Counted from the stretch's first letter, positions 26,676 through 35,893 are shown. The stretch: 64,000 nucleotides of DNA from Saccharopolyspora rectivirgula DSM 43747 (GCF_000497205.1 NZ_AYJW01000008.1:1-64000); one strand, 5' to 3'. Notes: generated from the sequence alone by a model not told the origin. A program made the numbers and translations.

Positions 26676-27128
26676 ATGTCTTGGATTCGTGCGCTCACAG
26701 CGGCCTTGCCGAGGTTTCGCCCGCGGGCGAAACCTCGGCTGCTGGTGCTCGCGGACGCCCTCGCCGTCTTCGGGCACGATCCCGACGCCGCCTGCAACGA
26801 GAAGCACAGCAAGCCAGATGTGGTTTCTCTCGCCAGAATCGCGGGAACGGTCGCACGCCCGCACGACTTCGATCGCACTTTCCGGCCGTTGACGCCGGAG
26901 ATCCGGGCACGTCGCGACCGGCTTGCCCGGAGCCATAGCGACGGGCAGGGATGGAATCCCATACGCCTGATCCAACTGGGCGAGCTGTACTTCGTCGAAG
27001 ACGGGCACCACCGCATCTCTTTGGCACACCAACGATCCCAGCACAGCGTCGACGCCATTGTCCGTCGCATGTGTACGGTGCGGTGGGCATCCTTGGCGGT
27101 CACTCATCACGACGCTTGCTGCGAGTAG
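26676..27128 (+). CDS. ParB/DGHHR-motif hypothetical protein
   Basis: A 150-residue protein. The C-terminal part has LYFVEDGHHRISLAHQRSQ, the DGHHR signature of ParB-like/sulfiredoxin-fold proteins. The N-terminus is basic. Whether it binds DNA or a nucleotide is unknown. ATG 26676 follows GGAAGGGG. The codons for residues ~12-21 form one perfect 32-bp palindrome. Confidence 0.6.
   Translation: MSWIRALTAALPRFRPRAKPRLLVLADALAVFGHDPDAACNEKHSKPDVVSLARIAGTVARPHDFDRTFRPLTPEIRARRDRLARSHSDGQGWNPIRLIQLGELYFVEDGHHRISLAHQRSQHSVDAIVRRMCTVRWASLAVTHHDACCE
26708..26739. repeat. 32-bp perfect palindrome inside a CDS
   Basis: The 16-bp arm GCCGAGGTTTCGCCCG is followed at once by its exact reverse complement, with no spacer. 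It sits 33 bp after the start of the DGHHR protein gene. On mRNA it would form a very stable hairpin close to the start codon. It could also be an insertion or recombination footprint. Confidence 0.85.
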
Positions 27129-27214
27129 AACCAGGTCCATCCGGTGCTGGGAGACAGCTCGCGGTCCAGGAGATCGGATCTGTTGGGTTGACGCTGTGCG
27201 AGGCCGGTCTAGCG

Positions 27215-28285
27215 TCACTCCGCCGTTTTGTGCGAGTGCAGGCGATCGGCGATCTCGGTGACAGTCGACTTCGCGGCGCGGCCGGCTCCGATCAGGGTGG
27301 CCGAAGCGAAACCGGTCCAGTCCCCGTACCCCAGCAGGTACAGGCGCGACTCGTCGACCGACCGCGTGCCTACGGCTTTCGGCACGCCATTCTCGTAGCT
27401 CAATCCCAACGGTTCGAGATGGCGCAAGGTGGGGTGGAACCCGGTGCACCAGATGATCACGTCACAGGACTGTTCGGTGCCATCGTTCCAGGCCACGCCG
27501 TTGCGAGTGAGGCAGTCGAACATCGGGAGGGCGTGCAGCACGCCGCGATCACGTGCCTCGCGCACGCTGGGCACCATCACGATGTCGCCGAGTCCGGAGA
27601 CACCGTTGCTGTCCGTGCCGGCCCGGCGGGCGGCTTCGCGCCGGGTGGCCACGTCGAACAGGACACGGCCGTCCACGTCATCGGGCATGAACCGGGGTGG
27701 ACGCTGGGTGACCCAGGTCGTGTCGGCGACCGTGGAGACCTCGGCCAGGATCTGTGCTGCGGAATTGCCGCCTCCCACGACCACCACGCGCTGGCCGCGG
27801 AACCGCTGCGGCGAGCGGTAGGCGACGGTGTGCAGTTGTTCTCCCGAGAACTCGTCACTGCCCGGGTAGACGGGCAGGTACGGCGTGTCCCAGGTGCCGG
27901 TTGCGCTGATGACGATCGAGGTGCGCCAGGTCCCGTGGTCGGTGTCGACGGCCAGCCACGCCCCCGCGTCGTGGACGCCACGCACGTGGACGGGGCGGTG
28001 CACGGGCAACTCGTATCGCTGCTCGTAGTCGCGGAGGTAGCCGACGACGTGGTCGGCGGTGGGGAAGGTTTCGCCGTCTTGGCGGGGCATCCACCAGCCG
28101 GGCAGCGGACTGTACTCGGCCGGGGAGAACAGCCGCAGCGAGTCCCAGCCGTGTCGCCACGCCCCTCCCGGCTGATCTTGTGCGTCCAGGATGGCGAAGT
28201 TCAGGCGGGCTCGGCGCAGGAAGTAGCCGGCGGCCAAACCGGCTTGACCTCCGCCGATCACGACCACGTCCGCTACCTCGGCCAT
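27215..28285 (-). CDS. arsO: ArsO-family flavin monooxygenase (copy 2)
   Basis: A 356-residue flavoprotein very like ArsO. The FAD motif VVIGGGQAGLAAGYFLRRA, the segment WRHGWDSLRLFSPAEYSPLPG and the NAD(P) loop VVVGGGNSAAQILAE are diagnostic. It is the last gene of the minus-strand arsD-arsA-arsB-DUF2180-arsO series. GGAGG precedes ATG 28285. ArsO is associated with arsenic resistance, with an uncertain reaction. It and copy 1 share the same architecture but differ clearly, so they are paralogues and not a recent duplication. Confidence 0.85.
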   Translation of the reverse strand: MAEVADVVVIGGGQAGLAAGYFLRRARLNFAILDAQDQPGGAWRHGWDSLRLFSPAEYSPLPGWWMPRQDGETFPTADHVVGYLRDYEQRYELPVHRPVHVRGVHDAGAWLAVDTDHGTWRTSIVISATGTWDTPYLPVYPGSDEFSGEQLHTVAYRSPQRFRGQRVVVVGGGNSAAQILAEVSTVADTTWVTQRPPRFMPDDVDGRVLFDVATRREAARRAGTDSNGVSGLGDIVMVPSVREARDRGVLHALPMFDCLTRNGVAWNDGTEQSCDVIIWCTGFHPTLRHLEPLGLSYENGVPKAVGTRSVDESRLYLLGYGDWTGFASATLIGAGRAAKSTVTEIADRLHSHKTAE

Positions 28286-28332
28286 GTCCTACCTCCGTTT
28301 CGGCACGTGGCGTCGAACGCCGGCACGGGTTG

Positions 28333-28581
28333 TTAGCAGTTCCGGCCGTCCTGTTTCTCGCAGGCTGCGACGGTGGTGCGGACCTGGATGCAGGAGGCGC
28401 AGCGCAGGATACGAGCTGCCACTCGCGCCGGTTGGTTCACGACGGTCAGACCGACCACACGGCAGGTGACGGAGCGTCGTTCGGGGCGGGCGTGTTCGGC
28501 GCACACGCCCGCCCCGCAGTCCATACAGGTCCCCACGGCTGGCCGTTCGACGTTGTGCTCTGCGCAGTCGAAGCAGTGCAT
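28333..28581 (-). CDS. DUF2180 cysteine-rich protein
   Basis: An 82-residue protein with MHCFDCA, GTCMDCGAGVCAEH and ILRCASC pairs, matching the DUF2180 family, predicted to bind zinc or other soft metals. In an ars operon it could sense or buffer metal, but this is inference. AAGGAG lies before ATG 28581. It lies between arsB and arsO. Confidence 0.8.
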   Translation of the reverse strand: MHCFDCAEHNVERPAVGTCMDCGAGVCAEHARPERRSVTCRVVGLTVVNQPARVAARILRCASCIQVRTTVAACEKQDGRNC

Positions 28582-28635
28582 GACGGTTCTCCTTCCGTGC
28601 TCCTGTGAGGACCGTGTCGGCCCGGTACTCCGGGT

Positions 28636-30102
28636 TTAGGTTCCGATGATGGTGAGCCACCCGGCCAGTGCGGCGAGTGTGACGAGCAGGACGGGGATGG
28701 TGAGGACGATGCCGGTGCGGAAGTAGCGCCCCCAGCCGATGTGCATTCCCTTGCGGTCGAGCACGTGCAGCCACAGCAGGGTGGCCAGGCTGCCGATCGG
28801 GGTGATCTTGGGGCCGAGATCGGAGCCGATGACGTTGGCGTAGACCATCGCCTCGTGGGTGAGCCCGGTCGCCCCGACGGCGCCGATGGCCAGCGCGGCG
28901 ATGAGCACCGTGGGCATGTTGTTCATGATCGACGACAGCACCGCCACCACGACACCGGTGCCGAGTGCGGCGGCGAGGACACCGTGGTCGGCGAAGAACC
29001 CGAACAGCTTGGCCAACTCACCGGTGAGCCCCTGGTTGCGCAGGCCGTAGACGACCAGGTACATGCCGATGGAAAACAGCACGATCTGCCAGGGCGCTTC
29101 CCGGATGACCTTGCCGACCGGGATGCGGCGCGGCCCGGTGGGACGGGCGTCGTCGGGCGTGGCCGGGGCTGCGGCGAGATCGCCCGCGTCGGCGGTGTTG
29201 CGCGGATCGCCCACAGGGTGCTGCTCGCTGTTCCCCGCGCCTCCTGCGCCCACGGTCGCGGGTAGCGGCTGACGCACGGACAGGGGAAAGGCGAAGGCGG
29301 GCTTGCGGGCGGCGACCGCGATGAGGATCAGCGCGCCGGCTCCGGCCACGACCGACAGCGGCACGCCGATGGGGTCGGCGCCGAAGTAGCCGATCAGCAG
29401 CAGTGCGAGCACGATCCATCCGGTGCGGAAGGTCAGTTGGTCGCTGATGGCCTCGGCTGGCTGGCGCAGGGCGGTGACGTCGTAGGTCTTGGGGATGGAG
29501 CGGCGGAAGTACAGCAGGAGCACGCCCAGGCTGGCGGCCACGGAGACGAGGCCGACCGGGACCATGACCGCGGCGAATCGGGCGAAGTCGATGTGGAAGA
29601 AGTCGGCGGAGACGATGTTGACCAGGTTGGACACGACCAGCGGCAGACTGCCGGTGTCGGCGATGAACCCGGTGGCCATGACGAAGCCCAGCGATGCCTT
29701 CGGGGAGAACCGCAGCGCGAGCATGATCTGCATGACGATCGGGGTCAGGATCAGCGCGGCGCCGTCGTTGGCGAACACCGCGGCGATCGCGGCCCCGAGC
29801 AGCACGATCAACACGAACAATGCACGCCCGTGCCCGCGTCCCCACCGGGCCACATGCAGGGCGGCCCACTCGAAGAAGCCGCACTCGTCGAGGATCAGCG
29901 AAATGATGATCACGGCAACAAAGGCGAGCGTGGCGTTCCAGACGATGCCGACCACGGTGGGCACGTCGGACAGGTGCACCACCGTGGTCGCCAGGGCCAC
30001 CACCGCGCCGCCGAGCGCGCTCCAGCCGATGCCCAGACCCTTGGGTTGCCAGATCACCAAGGTGAGCGTGGCGAGGAAGATCAGAATGGCTGCCACAGTC
30101 AT
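28636..30102 (-). CDS. arsB: ArsB-type arsenite efflux permease
   Basis: A 488-residue membrane protein with about 11-12 hydrophobic helices. [15 protein letters not shown] and [15 protein letters not shown] are the two conserved NDG and SNLxN loops of the ArsB/NhaD superfamily. A large central cytoplasmic loop (~290-335) is Pro/Ala-rich. With ArsA it would form an ATP-driven arsenite pump; alone it works as an antiporter. It lies 69 bp downstream of arsA. ATG 30102 has AGGAGAG upstream. Confidence 0.9.
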   Translation of the reverse strand: MTVAAILIFLATLTLVIWQPKGLGIGWSALGGAVVALATTVVHLSDVPTVVGIVWNATLAFVAVIIISLILDECGFFEWAALHVARWGRGHGRALFVLIVLLGAAIAAVFANDGAALILTPIVMQIMLALRFSPKASLGFVMATGFIADTGSLPLVVSNLVNIVSADFFHIDFARFAAVMVPVGLVSVAASLGVLLLYFRRSIPKTYDVTALRQPAEAISDQLTFRTGWIVLALLLIGYFGADPIGVPLSVVAGAGALILIAVAARKPAFAFPLSVRQPLPATVGAGGAGNSEQHPVGDPRNTADAGDLAAAPATPDDARPTGPRRIPVGKVIREAPWQIVLFSIGMYLVVYGLRNQGLTGELAKLFGFFADHGVLAAALGTGVVVAVLSSIMNNMPTVLIAALAIGAVGATGLTHEAMVYANVIGSDLGPKITPIGSLATLLWLHVLDRKGMHIGWGRYFRTGIVLTIPVLLVTLAALAGWLTIIGT

Positions 30103-30171
30103 GGCGTCGTCGTCTCTCCTGTCGAGCGTGAGTCAGAATCGGTGCCGGCCGGCTACCGGCCACCAGTCGGG

Positions 30172-31968
30172 TTAGTGCTCGCCGTTCGCGAGAAGTGCCA
30201 GTTGCTCGGCACCGACCGGTGTCGTCGCGCGCCACGGCAGCACGGCGGTGCGCTCGGCGTGGTCGGTGGCGACCTCGGCGAGATAGCGGCGTTCGGAGGC
30301 GGCCCGGGCCACCAGCAACGGGTCGACCGGCGAGGCCGCGGCCAAGCTCTGGTTGACCACCCAGGCGAACGGCTTGATGCCCGCCCGAGCGAGATCCCCC
30401 TGTAGCGCGGCGGCCTCATGCACTGGGGTTGCCTCCGGCAGGGTCACCAGCACGACACGGGTGTAATCCGGGTCAGTCAGCCGATCGAGCAGTTCCACGG
30501 CCTCGGGCGGTGGCGCCTGGCCGGACTGCTGGGACAACTGGCGCTGGTAGCTACGCGAGGCATCCAGCAGCAACAGCGTGTGCCCGGTCGGGGCGGTATC
30601 GACCACGACGATCCGGTCCTGGGCGGCGGCCACGGTGCGGGCGAAGGCGTGGAAGACGGCGATCTCCTCGGTGCACGGCGACCGTAGGTCCTCCACCAGC
30701 AAAGCCCGGCCCTGCTCATCCAGGTTTGCGCCGGCCTCGGCGAGCACCGCCTCGGTATACGCCGCCGTCTCGGCCACCGGGTCGATGCGCGTGACCTCCA
30801 GGTCACCAAGACCGTCGCTCAGCGAGGCGTCCAGGTGCGCGGCCGGGTCGGTCGTGGTCAGCGTGACCGGAAGCCCCCGCCGAGCGAGTCCCACGGCGAC
30901 CGAGGAGGCGACCGTGGTCTTGCCGACGCCGCCCTTGCCGAGTGCCATCACCAGACCGCGGCCGTGGGCGGCGACCTCGTCGATCAGATCCCGCACGTGG
31001 GTCGCTACCCCGGCGGGCAACGCGGCATCCGCTGTTGAGTCCGATTGCGCTGGCAGTGTGGGGCGGAGCATGGCGCGTAGGTTCCGCACGCCCAGCGGCA
31101 GCTCCGGCAGCAAGGGCACGGACTCGATCTCGGTGACCTCTGCCAACGACTCGGGCATCTGCTCCAGTGCGTCCTGAGCGCGCTGCTGCCACGCCTGCGC
31201 TAGAGGGTCGTCGCGGGTGGCGGTGAACACGCCGTTGACGATCAACCGCTGGTTGCCGACGCCCAGTTCCCGCAGTTCGGCCGACGCTCGCCCGGCCTCC
31301 GCGAGCGCCCCTTGGTCGGGGCGGGTCACCAGGACCAGCGTGGTCTGATCAGCGTCGGCCAGGGCGTGCATCGCCTCGGTGTAGCGCTGCTGCTGCGCGC
31401 CCATCTCCGCGAGCGGGCCGATACACGAAGCGTCGCCGGGGTTGGTGGCCAGGAAGTCCGACCACGCGCTGGGCAGGCTCAGCAGGCGCAGCGTGTGTCC
31501 GGTGGGTGCGGTGTCGAAGACCACGTGGTCGAATCGCTCGCGGATCTCGGGGTTGGTCAGCAACGCGACGAACTCGTTGAATGCCGCGATCTCGACCGTG
31601 CAGGCGCCAGAGAGCTGTTCTTCGATCTGTTCCACCGCCGAGGCGGGCAGGCTGTCCCGGTACGGGCCGAGGACCTTCTCCCGGTACTGGGCCGCCGCCT
31701 CGCTTGGATCGAGGTTCATCACGAACAACCCGGTCACCCCGGGTACCGGCCGCGGGTCCCGTCCCGCGGTGGTCTCCAGGACCTCGTCGAGGTTGGAGGC
31801 GGGGTCGGTGCTGACCACCAGCACGCTGCGCCCGGCATCGGCCAGTCCGATCGCCGTCGCCGACGCCGTCGACGTCTTGCCCACGCCGCCCTTACCGGTG
31901 AAGAACACGAACGGCGTGCGCACCCGGAGCAGACCGCCGAGGACCTGATCGGCGGGCACCGTGCCCAC
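30172..31968 (-). CDS. arsA: ArsA arsenite-stimulated ATPase
   Basis: A 598-residue duplicated ATPase. P-loops GKGGVGKT occur at 25-32 (A1) and again near 345 (A2). Each half has a DTAPTGHTL signal sequence. The three arsenite-binding Cys of ArsA are apparent in LSGACTVEI, DASCIGPL and RSPCTEEI. It energises ArsB. The GTG at 31968 starts 2 nt after the arsD stop; longer frames run into arsD antisense and are not used. Confidence 0.93.
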   Translation of the reverse strand: MGTVPADQVLGGLLRVRTPFVFFTGKGGVGKTSTASATAIGLADAGRSVLVVSTDPASNLDEVLETTAGRDPRPVPGVTGLFVMNLDPSEAAAQYREKVLGPYRDSLPASAVEQIEEQLSGACTVEIAAFNEFVALLTNPEIRERFDHVVFDTAPTGHTLRLLSLPSAWSDFLATNPGDASCIGPLAEMGAQQQRYTEAMHALADADQTTLVLVTRPDQGALAEAGRASAELRELGVGNQRLIVNGVFTATRDDPLAQAWQQRAQDALEQMPESLAEVTEIESVPLLPELPLGVRNLRAMLRPTLPAQSDSTADAALPAGVATHVRDLIDEVAAHGRGLVMALGKGGVGKTTVASSVAVGLARRGLPVTLTTTDPAAHLDASLSDGLGDLEVTRIDPVAETAAYTEAVLAEAGANLDEQGRALLVEDLRSPCTEEIAVFHAFARTVAAAQDRIVVVDTAPTGHTLLLLDASRSYQRQLSQQSGQAPPPEAVELLDRLTDPDYTRVVLVTLPEATPVHEAAALQGDLARAGIKPFAWVVNQSLAAASPVDPLLVARAASERRYLAEVATDHAERTAVLPWRATTPVGAEQLALLANGEH

Positions 31969-31970
31969 GC

Positions 31971-32348
31971 TCAGCACTCCCCGCCGCCGCAGCAACCACT
32001 GCCGGGCTCGGCCTGCTCGATCACCGGCAGGCCAGGGCGCTCGGTGGCCATACCCGTCCACTCGGCCAGTTCCACCCGGGTCGGATACCGCCCGGAGGTG
32101 CGCAGTGCACCGTCGACGAACACGGCAGGCAGGGCTTCTTCGCCCTTGTCCTTCAGCAACGCGCCGACCTCGCCGTTCTCCACGAACTTGCCGGGCTCGG
32201 AGGACAGCCCGAACCGATGGACGTCCACGCCCGCGGAGCCCAGCCACTCCACGTCAGCGGCGAACTGCGTCAACGCCGGGTCCACCGATGGGCCACACAC
32301 CCCGGTCGAACAGCACATCGCCGGGTCATAAATCTCGACAGACGCCAT
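31971..32348 (-). CDS. arsD: ArsD arsenic metallochaperone
   Basis: A 125-residue protein. Starting at ATG 32348 puts the arsenite-binding cysteines at C12, C13 and C18 (DPAMCCSTGVCG), exactly as in canonical ArsD. A C-terminal CC pair (GCCGGGEC) is also present. ArsD delivers arsenite to ArsA, encoded immediately downstream. A GTG at 32351 is the only nearby alternative. First gene of the minus-strand ars operon. Confidence 0.92.
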   Translation of the reverse strand: MASVEIYDPAMCCSTGVCGPSVDPALTQFAADVEWLGSAGVDVHRFGLSSEPGKFVENGEVGALLKDKGEEALPAVFVDGALRTSGRYPTRVELAEWTGMATERPGLPVIEQAEPGSGCCGGGEC

Positions 32349-32390
32349 CACGGACCCCTTCCCGCTGGGAGTACTACCCAGCCGACGCTA

Positions 32391-32408
32391 CATCGATCGA
32401 GGCTGATG
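32391..32408. promoter_or_regulatory. candidate ArsR operator, arsD side
   Basis: CATCGATCGAGGCTGATG, 43 bp upstream of arsD, has the outer dyad CATC/GATG. It matches the 18-bp site at 32541 at 14 positions with identical spacing. A repressor site controlling arsDAB-DUF2180-arsO is the likely function. Confidence 0.55.
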
Positions 32409-32540
32409 AATCAAACCAAGCTGATGTGACCACGACCTCTCGGGCTTCTGTGCAATGCAGGAAATCGAATAAAAGTGCAGCTCATAGCGATTGTGAACCC
32501 TCGTATCCGTTGCTTGACGGGACACGTCGTCCGGTGCTTT

Positions 32541-32558
32541 CATCGAACTATGTTGATG
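32541..32558. promoter_or_regulatory. candidate ArsR operator over arsR start
   Basis: CATCGAACTATGTTGATG is a near-perfect dyad (CATCGAAC-TAT-GTTGATG) resembling classic ArsR operators with ATC/GAT half-sites. It covers the arsR start codon (32550), which would give tight autorepression. Confidence 0.58.
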
Positions 32559-32918
32559 TCACCCGTTGCTGGGGCTGGCGAAGAAGAGGCTCCCGGGCAG
32601 GCTGTGGAGGCGCAACCCGACCTTGCCGAGGCTGTGGTGAAGCTCTTCGGGGACCCGCTCCGCGCGGAGATCGTGCGCCTGCTCGCCCGCGAGCAGATGT
32701 GCACCTGCCACCTGGTGGACGACACCGGAGCACGGCAATCCACCATCAGCCACCACCTGCGCGTTCTCCGCGAAGCTGGCTTCGTCGCCGCCGAGCCGCG
32801 GGGGCGGTACACCTACTACCGGCTGCGCCCGGACGCGCTGAGCCTGCTCACCGTCGGCATCGCGAACCTCACCGCGCAGGCACACCACGCCCAGGCCATC
32901 CGCCGCCCCTGCGCCTGA
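32550..32918 (+). CDS. arsR: ArsR-family arsenite-responsive repressor
   Basis: A 122-residue winged-helix repressor. Core: LFGDPLRAEIVRLLA, the metal-site helix with CTCHLVDD (Cys-x-Cys), and the recognition helix RQSTISHHLRVL. Binding of arsenite to these Cys would release DNA. It is divergent from arsD, and both promoters carry the same 18-bp dyad. ATG 32550 or 32556 may be used. Confidence 0.92.
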   Translation: MLMSPVAGAGEEEAPGQAVEAQPDLAEAVVKLFGDPLRAEIVRLLAREQMCTCHLVDDTGARQSTISHHLRVLREAGFVAAEPRGRYTYYRLRPDALSLLTVGIANLTAQAHHAQAIRRPCA

Positions 32919-32958
32919 GCCGAGCGCGACGTCCCATCAACAGCACTCGATAGGAGAC

Positions 32959-33232
32959 CTGACCCCAGCCAAGCAAGCCCCGAGCCAAGACTCGCCCTAC
33001 CGAACTCCAGGCGGCTGACCATGTCCACGTCACCGAACTCCTCGACCGCGCCACCGCCGACCTGCAACCCCAGTTCCGCGGAATCTTCGGCCCGGAGACG
33101 ATCCGCGCGGTCGTGGACGAGACCTACGCACAGCTCAATGCCACCGCCCGGGTGCACACCCACCTCGCGACCCTCGCGACGCGTTTCGCCCGCGAACGCC
33201 TCACCTCGATCGCCAAGAACCAAGGAGCCCTC
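32959..33232 (+). pseudogene. remnant three-helix-bundle module before arsC
   Basis: Translation in the arsC frame from about 33005 gives [20 protein letters not shown], then [14 protein letters not shown] and [18 protein letters not shown]. This resembles the small three-helix domain often encoded before actinobacterial arsC. No start codon precedes it in frame; the frame is blocked at 32960. AGGAG at 32952-32956 followed by CTGACCCCAGCC looks like a former start in another frame that ends at 33014-33016. A lost start plus a one-base shift would explain this. GTG 33113 could start a shortened fusion to ArsC. Confidence 0.5.
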
Positions 33233-33646
33233 GTGTCCTCGACCCCCGAAGTGCTGTTCGTCTGCGTGCACAATGCAGGCCGATCCCAGATGGCCGCCGC
33301 GCTGCTGCACCACCGCGCCCAAGGCCGGGTCACCGTCCGTTCCGCCGGCTCTGCCCCGGCCGAGACGATCAACCCGGCGGTGGTGCTCGCGATGGCCGAA
33401 CTCGACCTCGACCTGTCCCAGGAGTTCCCCAAGCCCCTGACGACCGAGGCGGTCGAGGCCGCCGACGTTGTGATCACGATGGGCTGCGGGGATGCCTGCC
33501 CGGTCTTCCCCGGCAAGCGCTACCTCGACTGGGAACTCGACGACCCCGCCGGGAAGTCGGTCGAGGAAGTCCGCGGCATCCGCGACGAGATCGACCGCCG
33601 CGTCACCAGCCTGCTCGCCGAACTGGCACCGGAGGCCGCGCGGTGA
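33233..33646 (+). CDS. arsC: arsenate reductase, low-MW phosphatase type
   Basis: A 137-residue enzyme. The P-loop CVHNAGRSQ gives catalytic C11 and Arg (C-x5-R), and downstream GCGDACP supplies further Cys for the disulfide cascade. It reduces arsenate to arsenite using thioredoxin or mycothiol. GTG 33233 has a good AAGGAG at 7-nt spacing. The frame is open upstream and joins the three-helix remnant, so a longer product is possible. It overlaps trxB (GTGA). Confidence 0.9.
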   Translation: MSSTPEVLFVCVHNAGRSQMAAALLHHRAQGRVTVRSAGSAPAETINPAVVLAMAELDLDLSQEFPKPLTTEAVEAADVVITMGCGDACPVFPGKRYLDWELDDPAGKSVEEVRGIRDEIDRRVTSLLAELAPEAAR

Positions 33647-34638
33647 CGAGCGAGATCCGCAACCTGATCATCGTCGGCTCCGGCCCCGCCGGATACACCG
33701 CCGCCGTGTACGCCGCTCGGGCCGAACTCGAACCGCTCGTGTTCGAGGGCACCCAGTTCGGTGGCGCGCTGATGACCACCACCGAGGTCGAGAACTATCC
33801 CGGCTTCCGCGACGGCATCATGGGTCCCGACCTCATGGAACAGATGCGCAACCAAGCCCAGCGCTTCGGTGCCGAACTACGAACCGAGGACGTCGAAAAG
33901 ATCGACCTCAGCGGCGAGACGAAAACGGTCCTCGCCAACGGCGTCGAGTACCGGGCCAAGGCCATCGTCCTCGCGATGGGCGCCGCCGCCCGCTACGTCG
34001 GAGTGCCCGGCGAGGAACGCCTGCTCGGGCGCGGTGTGTCTTCCTGCGCCACCTGCGACGGGTTCTTCTTCCGCGACCAGGACATCGCCGTCGTCGGCGG
34101 CGGGGACTCGGCGATGGAGGAAGCGACCTTCCTCACCCGCTTTGCCCGCTCGGTCACGATCATCCACCGTCGCGAGGAGTTCCGTGCCTCCAAGATCATG
34201 CTGGAACGCGCCCGCGCGAACGAGAAGATCAAGTGGCGCACCAACGCCGTGGTCACCGAAGTCGTCGGCGACACCGCGGTCACCGGGTTGAAGCTGCAGG
34301 ACACCGTCACCGGTGCCGAATCCGAGCTTCCGGTCAGCGGCATGTTCGTCGCGATCGGACACGACCCCCGCAGCGAACTGGTCCGCGACCAACTCGACGT
34401 CGACGACGAGAACTACGTCCTCGTGCAACAGCCCACCACGCACACCGGAATCCCCGGCGTCTTCGCAGCGGGGGATCTGGTGGACAAGACCTACCGCCAG
34501 GCCATCACCGCGGCTGGCTCCGGTTGCGCGGCGGCCATCGACGCCGAACGCTGGCTCGCCGAACACGAAGCGACCAACGCTGCACTCATCGCCACAGGCG
34601 GCGGATACGCCGCCGAGGTCGGCGCCGCCGCGCGCTGA
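33643..34638 (+). CDS. trxB: thioredoxin reductase (ArsT/TrxB-like)
   Basis: A 331-residue flavoprotein. FAD loop [17 protein letters not shown], redox motif CATC in [17 protein letters not shown] loop [15 protein letters not shown] and C-terminal VFAAGDL are in canonical order. Co-translation with arsC (GTGA overlap) suggests it supplies reductant for arsenate reduction, as proposed for ArsT. No thioredoxin gene is adjacent. A strong hairpin follows. Confidence 0.92.
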   Translation: MTSEIRNLIIVGSGPAGYTAAVYAARAELEPLVFEGTQFGGALMTTTEVENYPGFRDGIMGPDLMEQMRNQAQRFGAELRTEDVEKIDLSGETKTVLANGVEYRAKAIVLAMGAAARYVGVPGEERLLGRGVSSCATCDGFFFRDQDIAVVGGGDSAMEEATFLTRFARSVTIIHRREEFRASKIMLERARANEKIKWRTNAVVTEVVGDTAVTGLKLQDTVTGAESELPVSGMFVAIGHDPRSELVRDQLDVDDENYVLVQQPTTHTGIPGVFAAGDLVDKTYRQAITAAGSGCAAAIDAERWLAEHEATNAALIATGGGYAAEVGAAAR

Positions 34639-34649
34639 CCTCCCACCTC

Positions 34650-34699
34650 TCGTGGCCCTGATCCGGTAGGACCTTATCCGTGCCTGGTCAGGGCCACGA
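34650..34699. terminator. bidirectional terminator between trxB and acr3
   Basis: TCGTGGCCCTGA (34650-34661) pairs perfectly with TCAGGGCCACGA (34688-34699), a 12-bp stem with a 26-nt loop. It lies between the convergent trxB and acr3-like genes. Confidence 0.7.
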
Positions 34700-34770
34700 T
34701 TCGTCTATTCGGCTGTCACTTTGCTGTCCCGACAAGAACGAGGTTCCGCTGCCGTGGATGACGTCGGTCG

Positions 34771-35745
34771 TTAGCGGGCGGGCAGGAGCAGGGGGATCGC
34801 TTTGACGTAGATCACCATGCCTATGACCTCGACGAGGGTCTGGGTGACCACGACGACCGCGGCGATGGCGAGCCTGTCCGGCAGCGCCAGGGCCAGCGGA
34901 AGGACGACCAGGGAGTTGCGCGTCGCGCCGGTGAACACGATGGCCCGGCTGTCAGGTCTGTTCAGGCGGAATAGGCGGGTGACGGCGAGTCCGATGAAGG
35001 CCATGAGGAGCAGGAAGAGCACGTAGAAGGGCACGACGCGCGCTACGTCGCCAAGGTTGCCGCCCAGCTTCGGCACCTGGGAGGCGACAACGGTCAGCAG
35101 AGTCGCGGCCATGAGTGGCACCATCGCCGTGCCCATCGCGTCGGCGGCTTTCTGGCCGACCCGGCGGCGGGCGGCCCAGGTTTGGGTGAGCCAGGCCAGC
35201 GTTAGCGGGATAACGATCAGCACGAGGAACGCCTCGATGAACGGCCCGGGTTCGACGATCGTGGTCAACTCCGAGCCCATGAACAGATAGAGGTATCCCG
35301 GCAGGAACAGCATCTGCGCGAGCAGCAGCAGCGGGGTGGCGGCCAGGAGCCGCTGGCTGCTGCCACCGGCCAGGGAGCTGAACACGATCACATAGTCGAC
35401 GCAGGGGGTGAGTAGCACCAGCAGCACGCCCATGCGCACGGCCTGGTCCGGTGGCAGGAAGACGAACATGACGGCGACGACCAGTGGTACGACGAGGAAG
35501 TTGACCACCAGTGCGGCGGACAGGAACCGGCCTGCCCGCAGCGAGCGGCCCAATTTGGCGGCGGGAACCTGCAGGAACGTCACGTACAGCAGAGCCGCGA
35601 GCACAGGGTTGATCGCATGCTCCAGACCCGGCCCGACGGCTGGGACGGTCCAACCCACCAGGGCTCCCGTCGCCATCGCCGCCACGTAGACCGCGACCTG
35701 GTGCCGCTCCATCGTGGCGACTAGACCGTGTGCTTGCTCCGACAC
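34771..35745 (-). CDS. acr3: Acr3/BASS-type arsenite efflux permease
   Basis: A 324-residue protein with about ten TM segments. It carries LLTPCVDYVIVFS, the conserved Cys segment of an Acr3-like branch of the bile-acid:sodium symporter superfamily, and TGATRNSLVVLPLALALP. It should export arsenite, making it a second pump beside ArsB. GTG 35745 is chosen because AGGAGAG is 8 nt upstream; ATG 35763 is an alternative. It follows merR on the same strand. Confidence 0.8.
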   Translation of the reverse strand: MSEQAHGLVATMERHQVAVYVAAMATGALVGWTVPAVGPGLEHAINPVLAALLYVTFLQVPAAKLGRSLRAGRFLSAALVVNFLVVPLVVAVMFVFLPPDQAVRMGVLLVLLTPCVDYVIVFSSLAGGSSQRLLAATPLLLLAQMLFLPGYLYLFMGSELTTIVEPGPFIEAFLVLIVIPLTLAWLTQTWAARRRVGQKAADAMGTAMVPLMAATLLTVVASQVPKLGGNLGDVARVVPFYVLFLLLMAFIGLAVTRLFRLNRPDSRAIVFTGATRNSLVVLPLALALPDRLAIAAVVVVTQTLVEVIGMVIYVKAIPLLLPAR

Positions 35746-35893
35746 TGCGTTCTCTCCTGGCATGTTCGGTCCTACCGGGGTCTGGACTGCGTCTGGGTTT
35801 GCTGCCTGGGAGCCCGCTGTTCCCACCGCCAGCCACAGCGATTGAGCGCTGCGCAATGGTCTCGACGTGGGGTATGTGGGGATGCCGTGGCGA

